64,000 nt of DNA, from positions 45,859-109,858 of the forward strand of contig NZ_JAEQAZ010000029.1 of assembly GCF_016654115.1 (NCBI RefSeq). Reading direction: 5' to 3'. The position numbers and the translations under genes were made by a program. The stretch's first letter is position 1; every line of letters begins with the position of its first letter. Below, piece by piece: positions 51,853 to 59,835 of this stretch. Under the pieces are notes generated by a model. It saw only the letters and a program-made list of their open reading frames with translations. It ran no database searches and was not told where the DNA came from. The DNA comes from Streptomyces sp. MBT53 (GTDB lineage: Bacteria > Actinomycetota > Actinomycetes > Streptomycetales > Streptomycetaceae).

Positions 51853-54549
51853 TCAGACCGTCGTCTCCGGTTCCAGGTCGCCCAGGTAGGCGGCTCGGAC
51901 CGCCGGATCGCGGCGCACCTCGTCCGGGGTGCCGGCGCAGATCAGGCGGCCGAAGTCCAGCACCACGACTTGGTCGCAGACGCTCATCACCATGTCGACG
52001 TCGTGCTCGACGAGCAGCACCCCCATGCCCCAGTCCTCGGCCAGCCGCCGCACCAACTGGGCCAATTCCTGTGTCTCGTCGTCGGACAGCCCCGCCGCCG
52101 GTTCGTCCAGCAGCAGCACGGACGGCGAGGTCGCCACCGCCCGCGCGATCGCCAGCAACCTCCGCTCGCCGTACGACAGATCGCCCACAGGCCGGTCCAG
52201 ACTGTCCTGGAGCCCGAACTCCCTTACGGCGACGAGTACTTGGGCGGGCAACGGACGGCTGCCCGGACGGACCAGGTCGGTGAGCCAGGTCCACCGGCCC
52301 GGTCGCTCGCAGGCGGCGTAGAGGTTGTCCAGGACCGTCATGTCCTCGAACAGTTCCAGTGACTGGAAGGACCGGCTCAGGCCGGCCCCGGCCCGCCGGT
52401 GCACCGGCGCCCGGGTCACGTCCCGCTCACCGAGGCGGACGCTCCCGGACGCGGCCCGGGTGAAGCCTGTGACGGCGTCGATGGCGGAGGTCTTGCCGGC
52501 GCCGTTGGGGCCGATGAGGCCCACCACTCGGCCCGGTTCGACGTCCAGCGAGAGTCCGTCGACGGCGACGACACCGCCGTAGCGGACGGTGAGGTCGCGC
52601 ACGTGCAGGGGGAGAGGTGCGGCGCGCGGTACGTCCGGCAGGGATTCCGGCTCCGCCTCGGGTACGACGGCAGCGCGCTGCGGGCGCAGCTTTCGCTCAA
52701 GTCCCCTCGCCTGCCTGCCGAGTTCCTTGCCGATGCCGTCCTGGTTGCCCACCAGGGTCAGCACCAGGACTATCCCGCCGATCAGCGGCATCCACTCGCT
52801 CAGCCCGGGCAGCACCAGGTCCCCGAACCGGGCGCCGACCGTGCCCGCGGCGAACGTGGCGCCGAACAGCGGGCCGACGAGGAAGCCGACGCCGCCGATG
52901 ACGGCGAGGCCGAGGGCGGTGACGGAGTCGAAGCTCGCGAAGTCGGAGAAGACCACCGACGTTGAGCGGAAGCCGGTCAGCACTCCGGCGAGCGCGGCGA
53001 TGGCCGAGGACAGGCCGAAGGCGTAGAGCTTGGCCGCGCGGACGTCGATACCGAGGGCCGCGGCGGCCCGCTCGTTGGCCCGTACGGCGACGAGGCGGCG
53101 GCCGGTGCGGCTGCGGCGGACGTTGGCGACCACGAGTGCGGCGGCGACGAACAGGAGCAGCACCACGGCCGCGTAGCGCTGCGGATGGTCGACGCCGGAG
53201 ATGCTGATGCCGAAGAGCGTCTGGTTGCCGACCGCGATGCCGTCGCTGCCGGGCGTCGTCGACAGGTCGGTGTTCTGGAAGACCATCGCCTCCAGGGTGG
53301 TGCCGAGCCCGAGTGTGATGATCGCGAGGTTGACCCCGCGCGTGCGCACGGCCGGCAGCGCGAACAGCAGGCCGATCGGCACGGTCCCCAACACGCCTGC
53401 CAGCAGGGCGAGTTCGAAGGGCCAGCCCCAGTCCGCCGCCGCGTGCCCGGCGATGAAGGCGCCGGTCCCGGCGAGGGCGTAGGCCGCGAGCGAGACCTGC
53501 CCCGCGTAGCCGGTGACCACGATGATCGACAGGATGATGAGGGAGAGCACCAGGGTGCTGGTGATCGCGTCGGCCCACAGCGGGGTGGAGAGACTCACCA
53601 GCACCAACCCGAGTACGACGGCCAGCGCGAGGGGGACGGGACGCACCCTGCCGGTGCCCAGGGCCGGTAGCCGGTCGAGGAACGTGCCGCGCAACGGCAG
53701 CGCCCGGCCGCGCGCGACCAGCACCAGGGCGATGAACAGGAACGGCACCGACGAGGCGAGTCCGGTGACACCCGAGCCGAAGCGTGTCAGTTCGGACTGC
53801 GCGACCCCGATGACCAGACCGCCCGCCAGGGTGATCGGGAACGACGAGAACCTGCCGACCAGGGCGGCGGCCAGCGCGCTCAGCAGCAGCGTGGTCAGCC
53901 CGGTCACCGACAGGCCGATCACCGGCACGATCAGGATGGCGGTGAGGCCCGCGAGCGCGGAGCCCAGTGCCCAGTTGCCGGCGGCGATCAGGTCGGGGGA
54001 CCAACCGAGCGAGGCGGCGATGCCCTCGTTCTCGGCGACCGCGGTGGTGCCCAGGCCGAACAGGGTTCGCTTGTAGAGGAGATGGAGTACCGCGGTCACG
54101 GCGAGCGCGATGGCGAGCAGCCAGACGCGGTCCTCGGAGACCGTCGCCCCGGCGATCGTCAGCAGCCGGGTGGGCAGCTTGCCCGGTACCAACTGCAGGC
54201 TGTCGCCGTAGCGTTTGACGGCGATCGCGGTGAGCACGATGAACACCGCGAGGGTGCCGACCAGTCGGGCCAGGGTGGACGCCCCGCGCAGCGGGCGGAT
54301 CACCAACAGGTGGGTGAACACGCCCAGTACGGCGGAGGTGAGGACGCCGCACGCCGTGGCGGGCCAGTACGGCACGCCGTGGTTCGTGGCGAGCTCCCAC
54401 TGGACGTAGGCACCGGCCATCCCGATCGCGCCGTGCGCGAAGTTGAGGACGCCGGAGCCCCGGTAGACCAGCACGATGCCGTGCGCCGTGAGCGCGTAGA
54501 GGGCGCCGAGCCCCAGGCCGAGCAGCGCGAAGCGCAGGACGTCGTCCAT
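51853..54549 (-). CDS. Liv-type ABC transporter: two permeases and ATPase fused (LivH-LivM-LivG order)
   Basis: 898 residues from ATG 54549 (GGGAGG upstream). Residues 1-290 resemble LivH (FALLGLGLGALYALTAHGIV, GVLNFAHGAIGM); about 300-620 resemble LivM (VVTGYAGQVSLAAYALAGTG, TLGLGTTLEAMVF); about 650-898 are an ATPase with Walker A GPNGAGKTS, signature LSYGERR, Walker B VLLLDEPAAGL and the switch histidine VEHD. One polypeptide thus replaces three subunits of the branched-chain amino acid/amide importer family. Members also import aromatic and other carboxylates. The binding protein and second ATPase are encoded divergently (54704, 55999). Confidence 0.93.
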   Translation of the reverse strand: MDDVLRFALLGLGLGALYALTAHGIVLVYRGSGVLNFAHGAIGMAGAYVQWELATNHGVPYWPATACGVLTSAVLGVFTHLLVIRPLRGASTLARLVGTLAVFIVLTAIAVKRYGDSLQLVPGKLPTRLLTIAGATVSEDRVWLLAIALAVTAVLHLLYKRTLFGLGTTAVAENEGIAASLGWSPDLIAAGNWALGSALAGLTAILIVPVIGLSVTGLTTLLLSALAAALVGRFSSFPITLAGGLVIGVAQSELTRFGSGVTGLASSVPFLFIALVLVARGRALPLRGTFLDRLPALGTGRVRPVPLALAVVLGLVLVSLSTPLWADAITSTLVLSLIILSIIVVTGYAGQVSLAAYALAGTGAFIAGHAAADWGWPFELALLAGVLGTVPIGLLFALPAVRTRGVNLAIITLGLGTTLEAMVFQNTDLSTTPGSDGIAVGNQTLFGISISGVDHPQRYAAVVLLLFVAAALVVANVRRSRTGRRLVAVRANERAAAALGIDVRAAKLYAFGLSSAIAALAGVLTGFRSTSVVFSDFASFDSVTALGLAVIGGVGFLVGPLFGATFAAGTVGARFGDLVLPGLSEWMPLIGGIVLVLTLVGNQDGIGKELGRQARGLERKLRPQRAAVVPEAEPESLPDVPRAAPLPLHVRDLTVRYGGVVAVDGLSLDVEPGRVVGLIGPNGAGKTSAIDAVTGFTRAASGSVRLGERDVTRAPVHRRAGAGLSRSFQSLELFEDMTVLDNLYAACERPGRWTWLTDLVRPGSRPLPAQVLVAVREFGLQDSLDRPVGDLSYGERRLLAIARAVATSPSVLLLDEPAAGLSDDETQELAQLVRRLAEDWGMGVLLVEHDVDMVMSVCDQVVVLDFGRLICAGTPDEVRRDPAVRAAYLGDLEPETTV

Positions 54550-54595
54550 CCGAGGAACCTCCCAGACGCGGGCCAGATACAGCACGAGACAGTGC

Positions 54596-54610
54596 ATTCA
54601 TTTAAATAAT
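54596..54610 (-). promoter_or_regulatory. Cluster operator, site 15 (variant)
   Basis: Minus-strand ATTATTTAAATGAAT, agreeing with site 8 in 12 of 15 positions but with A for the core C. It lies between the divergent transporter operons and is the only AT-rich patch in that gap. Confidence 0.45.
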
Positions 54611-54703
54611 TGTGCCGAGAGTACTTCACTAACCCAAAAATGCACCCCATGCTGTTCGGCATCTCGACGACGCCCACTTGGGCGCGAGCCCCGCGGAGGG
54701 ACC

Positions 54704-55939
54704 ATGAACGACTCACGCCGACGCAGAAGCGTCGCGGCCGGCTGTCTCACGGCGACCGGAGCCCTGCTCCTGGCAGGGTGCGGGGGAGAGGCGGCAAGCA
54801 GTTCGGCCGAGACCTCCTCGCTGAAGGGCACCCCGGTGAAGGTGATGGTCTGGGCGCCGGAGAACACCCAGGGCAGCGCCCAGCCCGGGATCCACCTCAC
54901 CGCCACGGCCTACGAGAAGTGGATCAACGCCAACGGCGGGATCAAGGGCGGACCCCTCAAGGTCGAGTTCTGCAACGAGAAGGGCGACCCCGACGAGGCC
55001 GAGAAGTGCGCCCAGCAGGCCGTCGCCGACAAGGTGACGGCGGTCGTCGGCTCGTACAGTCTCGCCGGGGACCGCTACATGCCCGTCCTCCAGAAGGCCG
55101 GCATCCCCTACATCGGCGGGACCGGTGTCTCCGCCGCGGAGTTCTCCAACCCGCTGTCCTTCCCGGTCAACGGCGGCACCCCCGTGGTGTTCGCGGCGCA
55201 CGGCCGCCAGCTGGTGGAGCAGGGCTGCAAGAAGATCACCGGTGTGCGGTACGACGTGGCCGCCGCGGCCGTGGTCTCGCAGTTCCTCACCCTGGGCGTG
55301 GTCTCCGCCGGCGGCGCGGCGCCCAAGGACCTCAAGGTGCCGCTCACCGCCACCGACCTCGCCCCGCAGGTCGCCGCGACCAAGGGCAGCGACTGCGTGA
55401 GCGTCATCATGGGCACCGCCTCCGGCCTGTTCGTGAAGTCGTACGTGCAGTCCGGCGACAAGACCAAGCTCGCCAGCGTCGTCGGCAACCTCACTCCGCA
55501 ACTGGCCGCGAGCACCGGCGGAAGCAGCAGCCCGCTGGAGGGTGCCGCGATCACCGGCTACTACCCGCCGACCTCCGACGCCGTCTGGAAGGACTTCGTC
55601 GCGGCGGCCAAGGGCAAGGACATCGACACCACCAACGGCGCCAACGCCACGACCTGGGTGGCCTTCAAGGTCTTCACCGAGGCCGCCAAGAAGCTGCCGA
55701 CGATCTCGGCCGAGGCACTGGTGAAGGAGCTGAACACCACCTCAGGCATCGACACCGGAGGTCTGACCCCGCCGCTGAACTGGAAGGCGTCGACGGCCCT
55801 GCCGATCAAGGGACTCGACCGGATCCACAACACGACCGCCACCGAACTCACCATCCGCGACGGCAAGATCGAGTGGGCGAAGGCCGGGTCGACCTTCGTC
55901 GATGTCCGCAAGGAGCTGACGGCCGCGTCGCACGGCTGA
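54704..55939 (+). CDS. Liv-type ABC transporter substrate-binding lipoprotein
   Basis: 411 residues. N-terminal arginine-rich start, hydrophobic core and lipobox LLLAGC (Cys26) give a type II signal peptide. The mature part follows the Leu/Ile/Val-binding fold: VKVMVWAPENTQG, GIHLTATAYEKWINANGGI, VGSYSLAGDRYMPVLQKAGI. It should deliver the pathway substrate to the fused permease. First gene of the operon with livF-, luxE- and luxC-like genes. Confidence 0.92.
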   Translation: MNDSRRRRSVAAGCLTATGALLLAGCGGEAASSSAETSSLKGTPVKVMVWAPENTQGSAQPGIHLTATAYEKWINANGGIKGGPLKVEFCNEKGDPDEAEKCAQQAVADKVTAVVGSYSLAGDRYMPVLQKAGIPYIGGTGVSAAEFSNPLSFPVNGGTPVVFAAHGRQLVEQGCKKITGVRYDVAAAAVVSQFLTLGVVSAGGAAPKDLKVPLTATDLAPQVAATKGSDCVSVIMGTASGLFVKSYVQSGDKTKLASVVGNLTPQLAASTGGSSSPLEGAAITGYYPPTSDAVWKDFVAAAKGKDIDTTNGANATTWVAFKVFTEAAKKLPTISAEALVKELNTTSGIDTGGLTPPLNWKASTALPIKGLDRIHNTTATELTIRDGKIEWAKAGSTFVDVRKELTAASHG

Positions 55940-55998
55940 GCCCGCTTCGGTACGGCGACTCCGCCGACCCCGGCCGACTCCGGTTGAGGAGAGACCTC

Positions 55999-56703
55999 GT
56001 GCACGACACAGATGTGCCTCTGATAGCGACCCGCGCCCTGTCCGCCGGTTACGGCAGCCGACCCGTCGTGAGCGACCTCGACCTGGAGGTCCGGCCGGGC
56101 GAGGTCGTCGCCCTGCTCGGCCCCAACGGCGCGGGCAAGACCACCACCCTCAGGGCGCTGTCCGGCGACCTGACCCCGATGAGCGGCGAGGTCCGGTGGC
56201 TGGGCACCCCCGGCCACGCGCCCCTGCACCGCCGCGCCCGCGAGGGCCTCGCCTACGTCGGTGAACGCGCGGTGTTCACCCGCCTCGACACCACCGACAA
56301 CCTACGGGTCGGACGCGTGCCGCCCGACCGGGCCGTCGCCCTCTTCCCCGAGCTGGAAAAACGCCTGAGGACCGGAGCGGGCATGCTCTCCGGCGGTGAG
56401 CAGCAGATGCTGTCGCTGGCGCGCGCCCTGTGCCGCAGCCCCCGGCTCCTCCTGGCCGACGAACTGTCCCTGGGCCTCGCCCCGTTGGTCGTCGACCGGC
56501 TCCTGCGCGCCGTCCGCGAGGCGGCCGACCAGGGACTGGGCGCACTGCTGGTCGAACAGCACGTCCGCAAGGTGCTCGACATCGCCGACCGCGTCTACGT
56601 CCTGCGCCGCGGCCGGGTCGTCATGGCCGGCACCCCGAAGGAACTGCGCGGAGACCTCGACGCCATCGAGTCCTCCTATCTCGCGAACAACCCGACGTCA
56701 TGA
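55999..56703 (+). CDS. Liv-type ABC transporter ATPase (LivF-like)
   Basis: 234 residues, GTG start with a GAGGAGAG site. Walker A GPNGAGKTTTLRAL, signature LSGGEQQ, Walker B LLLADELSLGL and VEQH switch histidine; the end ESSYLAN matches LivF. It is the second ATPase of the importer, complementing the LivG part of the fusion. Confidence 0.93.
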   Translation: MHDTDVPLIATRALSAGYGSRPVVSDLDLEVRPGEVVALLGPNGAGKTTTLRALSGDLTPMSGEVRWLGTPGHAPLHRRAREGLAYVGERAVFTRLDTTDNLRVGRVPPDRAVALFPELEKRLRTGAGMLSGGEQQMLSLARALCRSPRLLLADELSLGLAPLVVDRLLRAVREAADQGLGALLVEQHVRKVLDIADRVYVLRRGRVVMAGTPKELRGDLDAIESSYLANNPTS

Positions 56704-56721
56704 CTGATGGAGGTGGTTGCC

Positions 56722-58065
56722 GTGCCCAGCGCACGTGAGCAGATCCGGGCCCTCGTCCGGTCCGGAGACACATTCGACCAACCCGCCCGGGAACTAAGGG
56801 AGTTGCAACTCGAAGCGGCGCGAGAGGCCTTCGCCGCACACCGCGAGCGCATCCCGCTGCTGCGCACCCGGGCCGCGGAGAGCGGCGTCCACGCGATCGA
56901 GAGCCCCGACGACCTCGTCCCCCTGCTGTTCTCCCACACCAGCTACAAGTCGTACCCCCTCTCCCTCATCACGGGCGGCCGGTGGGACCGGCTGCTGCGC
57001 TGGTACGCGACGGTGTCGGTGGTCGAGCCGGGCGACGTCGACGTCGAGGGCGTGACCGACATCGACGAGTGGGCGGACCGCGTAACGGCCGCCGGACACC
57101 GCCCCTACATCACCAGCGGCACCTCGGGAAAGGTCTCCTTCCTCAACTGCGACGCGAGCGACCTGGATTTCCTGCACGACATCCTCGCGAACCTCACCTG
57201 CTGGCCCGACCCGCTGCCGCCCGAGCCCACTCGCCGCGGCTATCTCCTGGCACCGGCGAGCGGCCCGATGCGCTCCATCGACGGCTACCGCTGGCACGCG
57301 GACGTCTTCGCACGGCCCGGAGAGACACGGCTGCTCACCGAGGAACCCATGCGGGTCTCGGAGTTGATGAGCAGCGCCCTGCTGCGCCGCCGGATGGCGG
57401 AGGGCACCGCGACCCCACAGGAGATCAGCTCCTTCGAGGCCGCGTCCGGGGCCCGCGAGGCCGAACTCGGCGCGGCCGTCGCACAGATCGTCGACGACAT
57501 CGCCGCCCACCGGACCGAGCCCCTCCTGATCGCCGGCATGAACAACCAGCAGTTCACCCTGATCCAGGCCCTGCGGGCCCAGGGCGTACCCGACGGCAGC
57601 CTCCACCCGGACACGCTGGTCCTCAGCGGCGGCGGCAACAAGAACGGGGTCCTGCCCGACGACTACCAGCAGCAGTTCGCCGCCTTCTACGACGGCGTAC
57701 GGCGGGTGCGCAGTTACGGCATGACGGAGCTTCAGGGTTCCTGCCCGGCCTGCGAGTCGGGCAACTACCACGTACCGCCGTGGGTGATCCCACTGGTCCT
57801 GGACGAGCCGGGCGAGAAGCTGCTCAACACCGAACAGGGCGTGGTGGAGGGCCGGTTCGCCTTCCTCGACGTATCGCTGGAGGGCAGGTGGGGCGGCCTG
57901 ATCAGTGGCGACCGGGTCCTCGTCGACTTCTCGCCCTGCGTCTGCGGCCGGCCGGGACCGGCTGTCCTGCCGGACATCCGCCGTTACGGCGACCTGGGCG
58001 GCGAGGACAAGATCACCTGCGCCGCGACACTCGACTCCTATGTCCGGGGGATGATCCACGGATGA
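56722..58065 (+). CDS. LuxE-like acyl-protein synthetase
   Basis: 447 residues from GTG 56722, with GGAGGTG six bases upstream (an ATG at 56707 overlaps that site). Adenylation motif YITSGTSGKVSFLN, RVRSYGMTELQGSCPACESG, DFSPCVCGRPGPAVLPD. A cysteine 15 residues from the C-terminus (Cys433, in KITCAATLDSY) matches the position of the acyl-accepting cysteine of Vibrio LuxE. Expected reaction: ATP-dependent activation of a free acid and transfer as thioester to itself, then to the LuxC-type reductase next door (four-base overlap). No LuxD, LuxA or LuxB is present. Confidence 0.85.
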   Translation: MPSAREQIRALVRSGDTFDQPARELRELQLEAAREAFAAHRERIPLLRTRAAESGVHAIESPDDLVPLLFSHTSYKSYPLSLITGGRWDRLLRWYATVSVVEPGDVDVEGVTDIDEWADRVTAAGHRPYITSGTSGKVSFLNCDASDLDFLHDILANLTCWPDPLPPEPTRRGYLLAPASGPMRSIDGYRWHADVFARPGETRLLTEEPMRVSELMSSALLRRRMAEGTATPQEISSFEAASGAREAELGAAVAQIVDDIAAHRTEPLLIAGMNNQQFTLIQALRAQGVPDGSLHPDTLVLSGGGNKNGVLPDDYQQQFAAFYDGVRRVRSYGMTELQGSCPACESGNYHVPPWVIPLVLDEPGEKLLNTEQGVVEGRFAFLDVSLEGRWGGLISGDRVLVDFSPCVCGRPGPAVLPDIRRYGDLGGEDKITCAATLDSYVRGMIHG

Positions 58066-59441
58066 GCACCACGACCGGCACCGAGGTCGTGCACGTCGTG
58101 CGCGGCGAGGTCGACCACGGCTCACCCGTCGCGTACGGTCGCGCCGACGCCGCCTTCACCGCACCGGCACTCGACCTGGACCGCCTCGTCCGGCCGCGCA
58201 CCGAACCCGGCCCCGCCTTCCACGTGCCCGTCGCCGAGATCGTCGACCTGCTGGTGGAGACCGGCGAGGCCCTCAAGGCGGACCGCGAGGGCCTGCTCGC
58301 CGAGGCCCTCGACCGCATGGTCCGGGTCAGCCCGCTGCCCGCCGAAGTCCTCGAACGCGCCTACGCCGTCCTGTGGCGCAGCTTCCAACGGCCCGGCCTG
58401 TACGCCCAGATTGACCACGAACTCGGCGGAGCGGACGTGCTCGACGGCTGGCGTGAGGTACGCCTGCCCGCCAACCGGACCGCGGCCATCCGCGCGTTCC
58501 CGCCGCGCCTGGTGCATGTCATCGCCGGCAACGCCCCCGGCGTCGCCGCGATGTCCGTCGTGCGCGGCGCCCTCACCAAGGGCGTCAACCTGCTGAAACT
58601 GCCCTCGAACGACCTGTTCACCGCGACCGCGATCCTGCGCACGATGGCGGCGGTGGCCCCCGGTCACCCCGTGGTCCGCTCGTTCTCCGCGGTGTACTGG
58701 CGCGGCGGCGACGAGACGGTGGAGAGCGTACTGTTCCGCCCCCAGTTCTTCGACAAACTGGTCGCCTGGGGCGGCGAGGCCACGATTCGCGGGGCACTGC
58801 GGTATGTCGGCCCGGGCTTCGAACTCGTCTCCTTCGACCCCAAGACCTCCATCTCGCTCATCGGCCGTGAGGCGTTCGAGTCCGCCGAGACCCTTGCCCG
58901 AGCCGCCGACGCGGGCGCCGCCGACGCCACCTTCTTCAACCAGCAGGCCTGCGTGGCCAGCCGCTTCCAGTTCGTCGAGGGCTCCTGGGCGGACGCCGAC
59001 CGCTACGCCGCCCTGCTGTGCGAACGCCTGGGCGTGGCGAGGGAGTTCAGCTCGGCCGACGGCCCCCGGGTCGCCGCCGAACTCCGCGAGGAGATCGACG
59101 TCTTGCGCTCCCTGGCCCCCGACTACCGGGTGTGGGGCGGCTACGACGGCCGGGGCCTGGTCATCCGCTCGCCCGAACCGGTGGACTTCCACCCCGACGG
59201 AAAGATGGTCAACGTCGTCCCGGTCACCGAGTTGTCCGAAGCCGTAGCTCACGCAGGGGTCGCCACACAGACGGTGGGCGTGTATCCCGGCATCCGCAAA
59301 ACGGGGTTGCGCGACGCCCTCGCCTGCGCGGGGGTTCAGCGGGTGGTGTCCCTCGGCGGGGCGGGCGGTATGCCGCCGGGGCTCTCCCACGACGGCTTCT
59401 ACCCGTTGCAGCGGCTCCTGCGGTGGGTGAACGACGAGTGA
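58062..59441 (+). CDS. LuxC-like acyl-CoA/acyl-protein reductase
   Basis: 459 residues, ATGA overlap with the LuxE-like gene. HVIAGNAPGVAAMSVVRGAL and KLPSNDLFTATAIL are LuxC landmarks; Cys297 in FFNQQACVASRFQF is the acylated nucleophile. It should reduce the acyl thioester to an aldehyde with NADPH. Its ends GIRKTGLRDALACAGVQRVVSLGGAG and GLSHDGFYPLQRLLRWV are typical. With LuxE it forms a fatty-acid-reductase-like complex, unusual in an otherwise oxidative cluster. Last gene of the cluster. Confidence 0.88.
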   Translation: MSTTTGTEVVHVVRGEVDHGSPVAYGRADAAFTAPALDLDRLVRPRTEPGPAFHVPVAEIVDLLVETGEALKADREGLLAEALDRMVRVSPLPAEVLERAYAVLWRSFQRPGLYAQIDHELGGADVLDGWREVRLPANRTAAIRAFPPRLVHVIAGNAPGVAAMSVVRGALTKGVNLLKLPSNDLFTATAILRTMAAVAPGHPVVRSFSAVYWRGGDETVESVLFRPQFFDKLVAWGGEATIRGALRYVGPGFELVSFDPKTSISLIGREAFESAETLARAADAGAADATFFNQQACVASRFQFVEGSWADADRYAALLCERLGVAREFSSADGPRVAAELREEIDVLRSLAPDYRVWGGYDGRGLVIRSPEPVDFHPDGKMVNVVPVTELSEAVAHAGVATQTVGVYPGIRKTGLRDALACAGVQRVVSLGGAGGMPPGLSHDGFYPLQRLLRWVNDE

Positions 59442-59835
59442 GGGGGGATTGTCGGCTGGTGGTCGACGGCGCGGATGTGGCCGGTCGGTGAGAATGCGAT
59501 CCTCGAAACAGAGAGGGCGGGGCCGCGCGGGGTATCGGTGATGGACTCCAGCGGAGCCCATGAACTGTCCGCGGCCCGCAACAGCCGCCTTGACCAGGGC
59601 GGTTGGACCCGTGCCGTGTACGACTGGCCCCCGTTCCGGTCCCGCTGTCGGTGCTACGCCTCAACGGTGGGTCTCCGGTCCGCGCGGAACGCGAACCGGG
59701 CTCTGCCGTCCCCGCGCTGCGGTTCCCGGACGAGAGGGGGTCTGCTCTTCGGCTTCGGGGGCAGACGGCGATAGATCGGGTGTGAGCGTCGCCCGGTCGT
59801 GGACCGCCGCGAGGCGCCGAGCCGTGGGAGCGCCG
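59442..59835. other. Intergenic stretch, no supported gene
   Basis: About 390 bases between the LuxC-like gene and the PAP2/kinase fusion. Short open frames occur but none with family signatures. No cluster operator or AT-rich patch is visible, which marks the right edge of the regulon. A segment at 59459-59481 resembles 44727-44749. Confidence 0.5.

Noticed and set aside
51853..54549. Frame error joining three transporter genes
   Set aside because: The linkers between the three parts are continuous in one frame with normal codon use and no internal ribosome site, so a genuine fusion is the simpler explanation.
23392..59441. A bioluminescence system made of the LLM protein plus LuxC and LuxE
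   Set aside because: The LLM protein is of the F420 oxidoreductase type, lies 32 kb away and is single; there is no LuxA/LuxB pair, LuxD or flavin reductase.
1220..59441. The classical cholesterol/steroid cluster
   Set aside because: No 3-ketosteroid dehydrogenase, 9-hydroxylase, meta-cleavage dioxygenase or Mce transporter; resemblance is restricted to Ltp-DUF35, MaoC pairs and heteromeric dehydrogenases.
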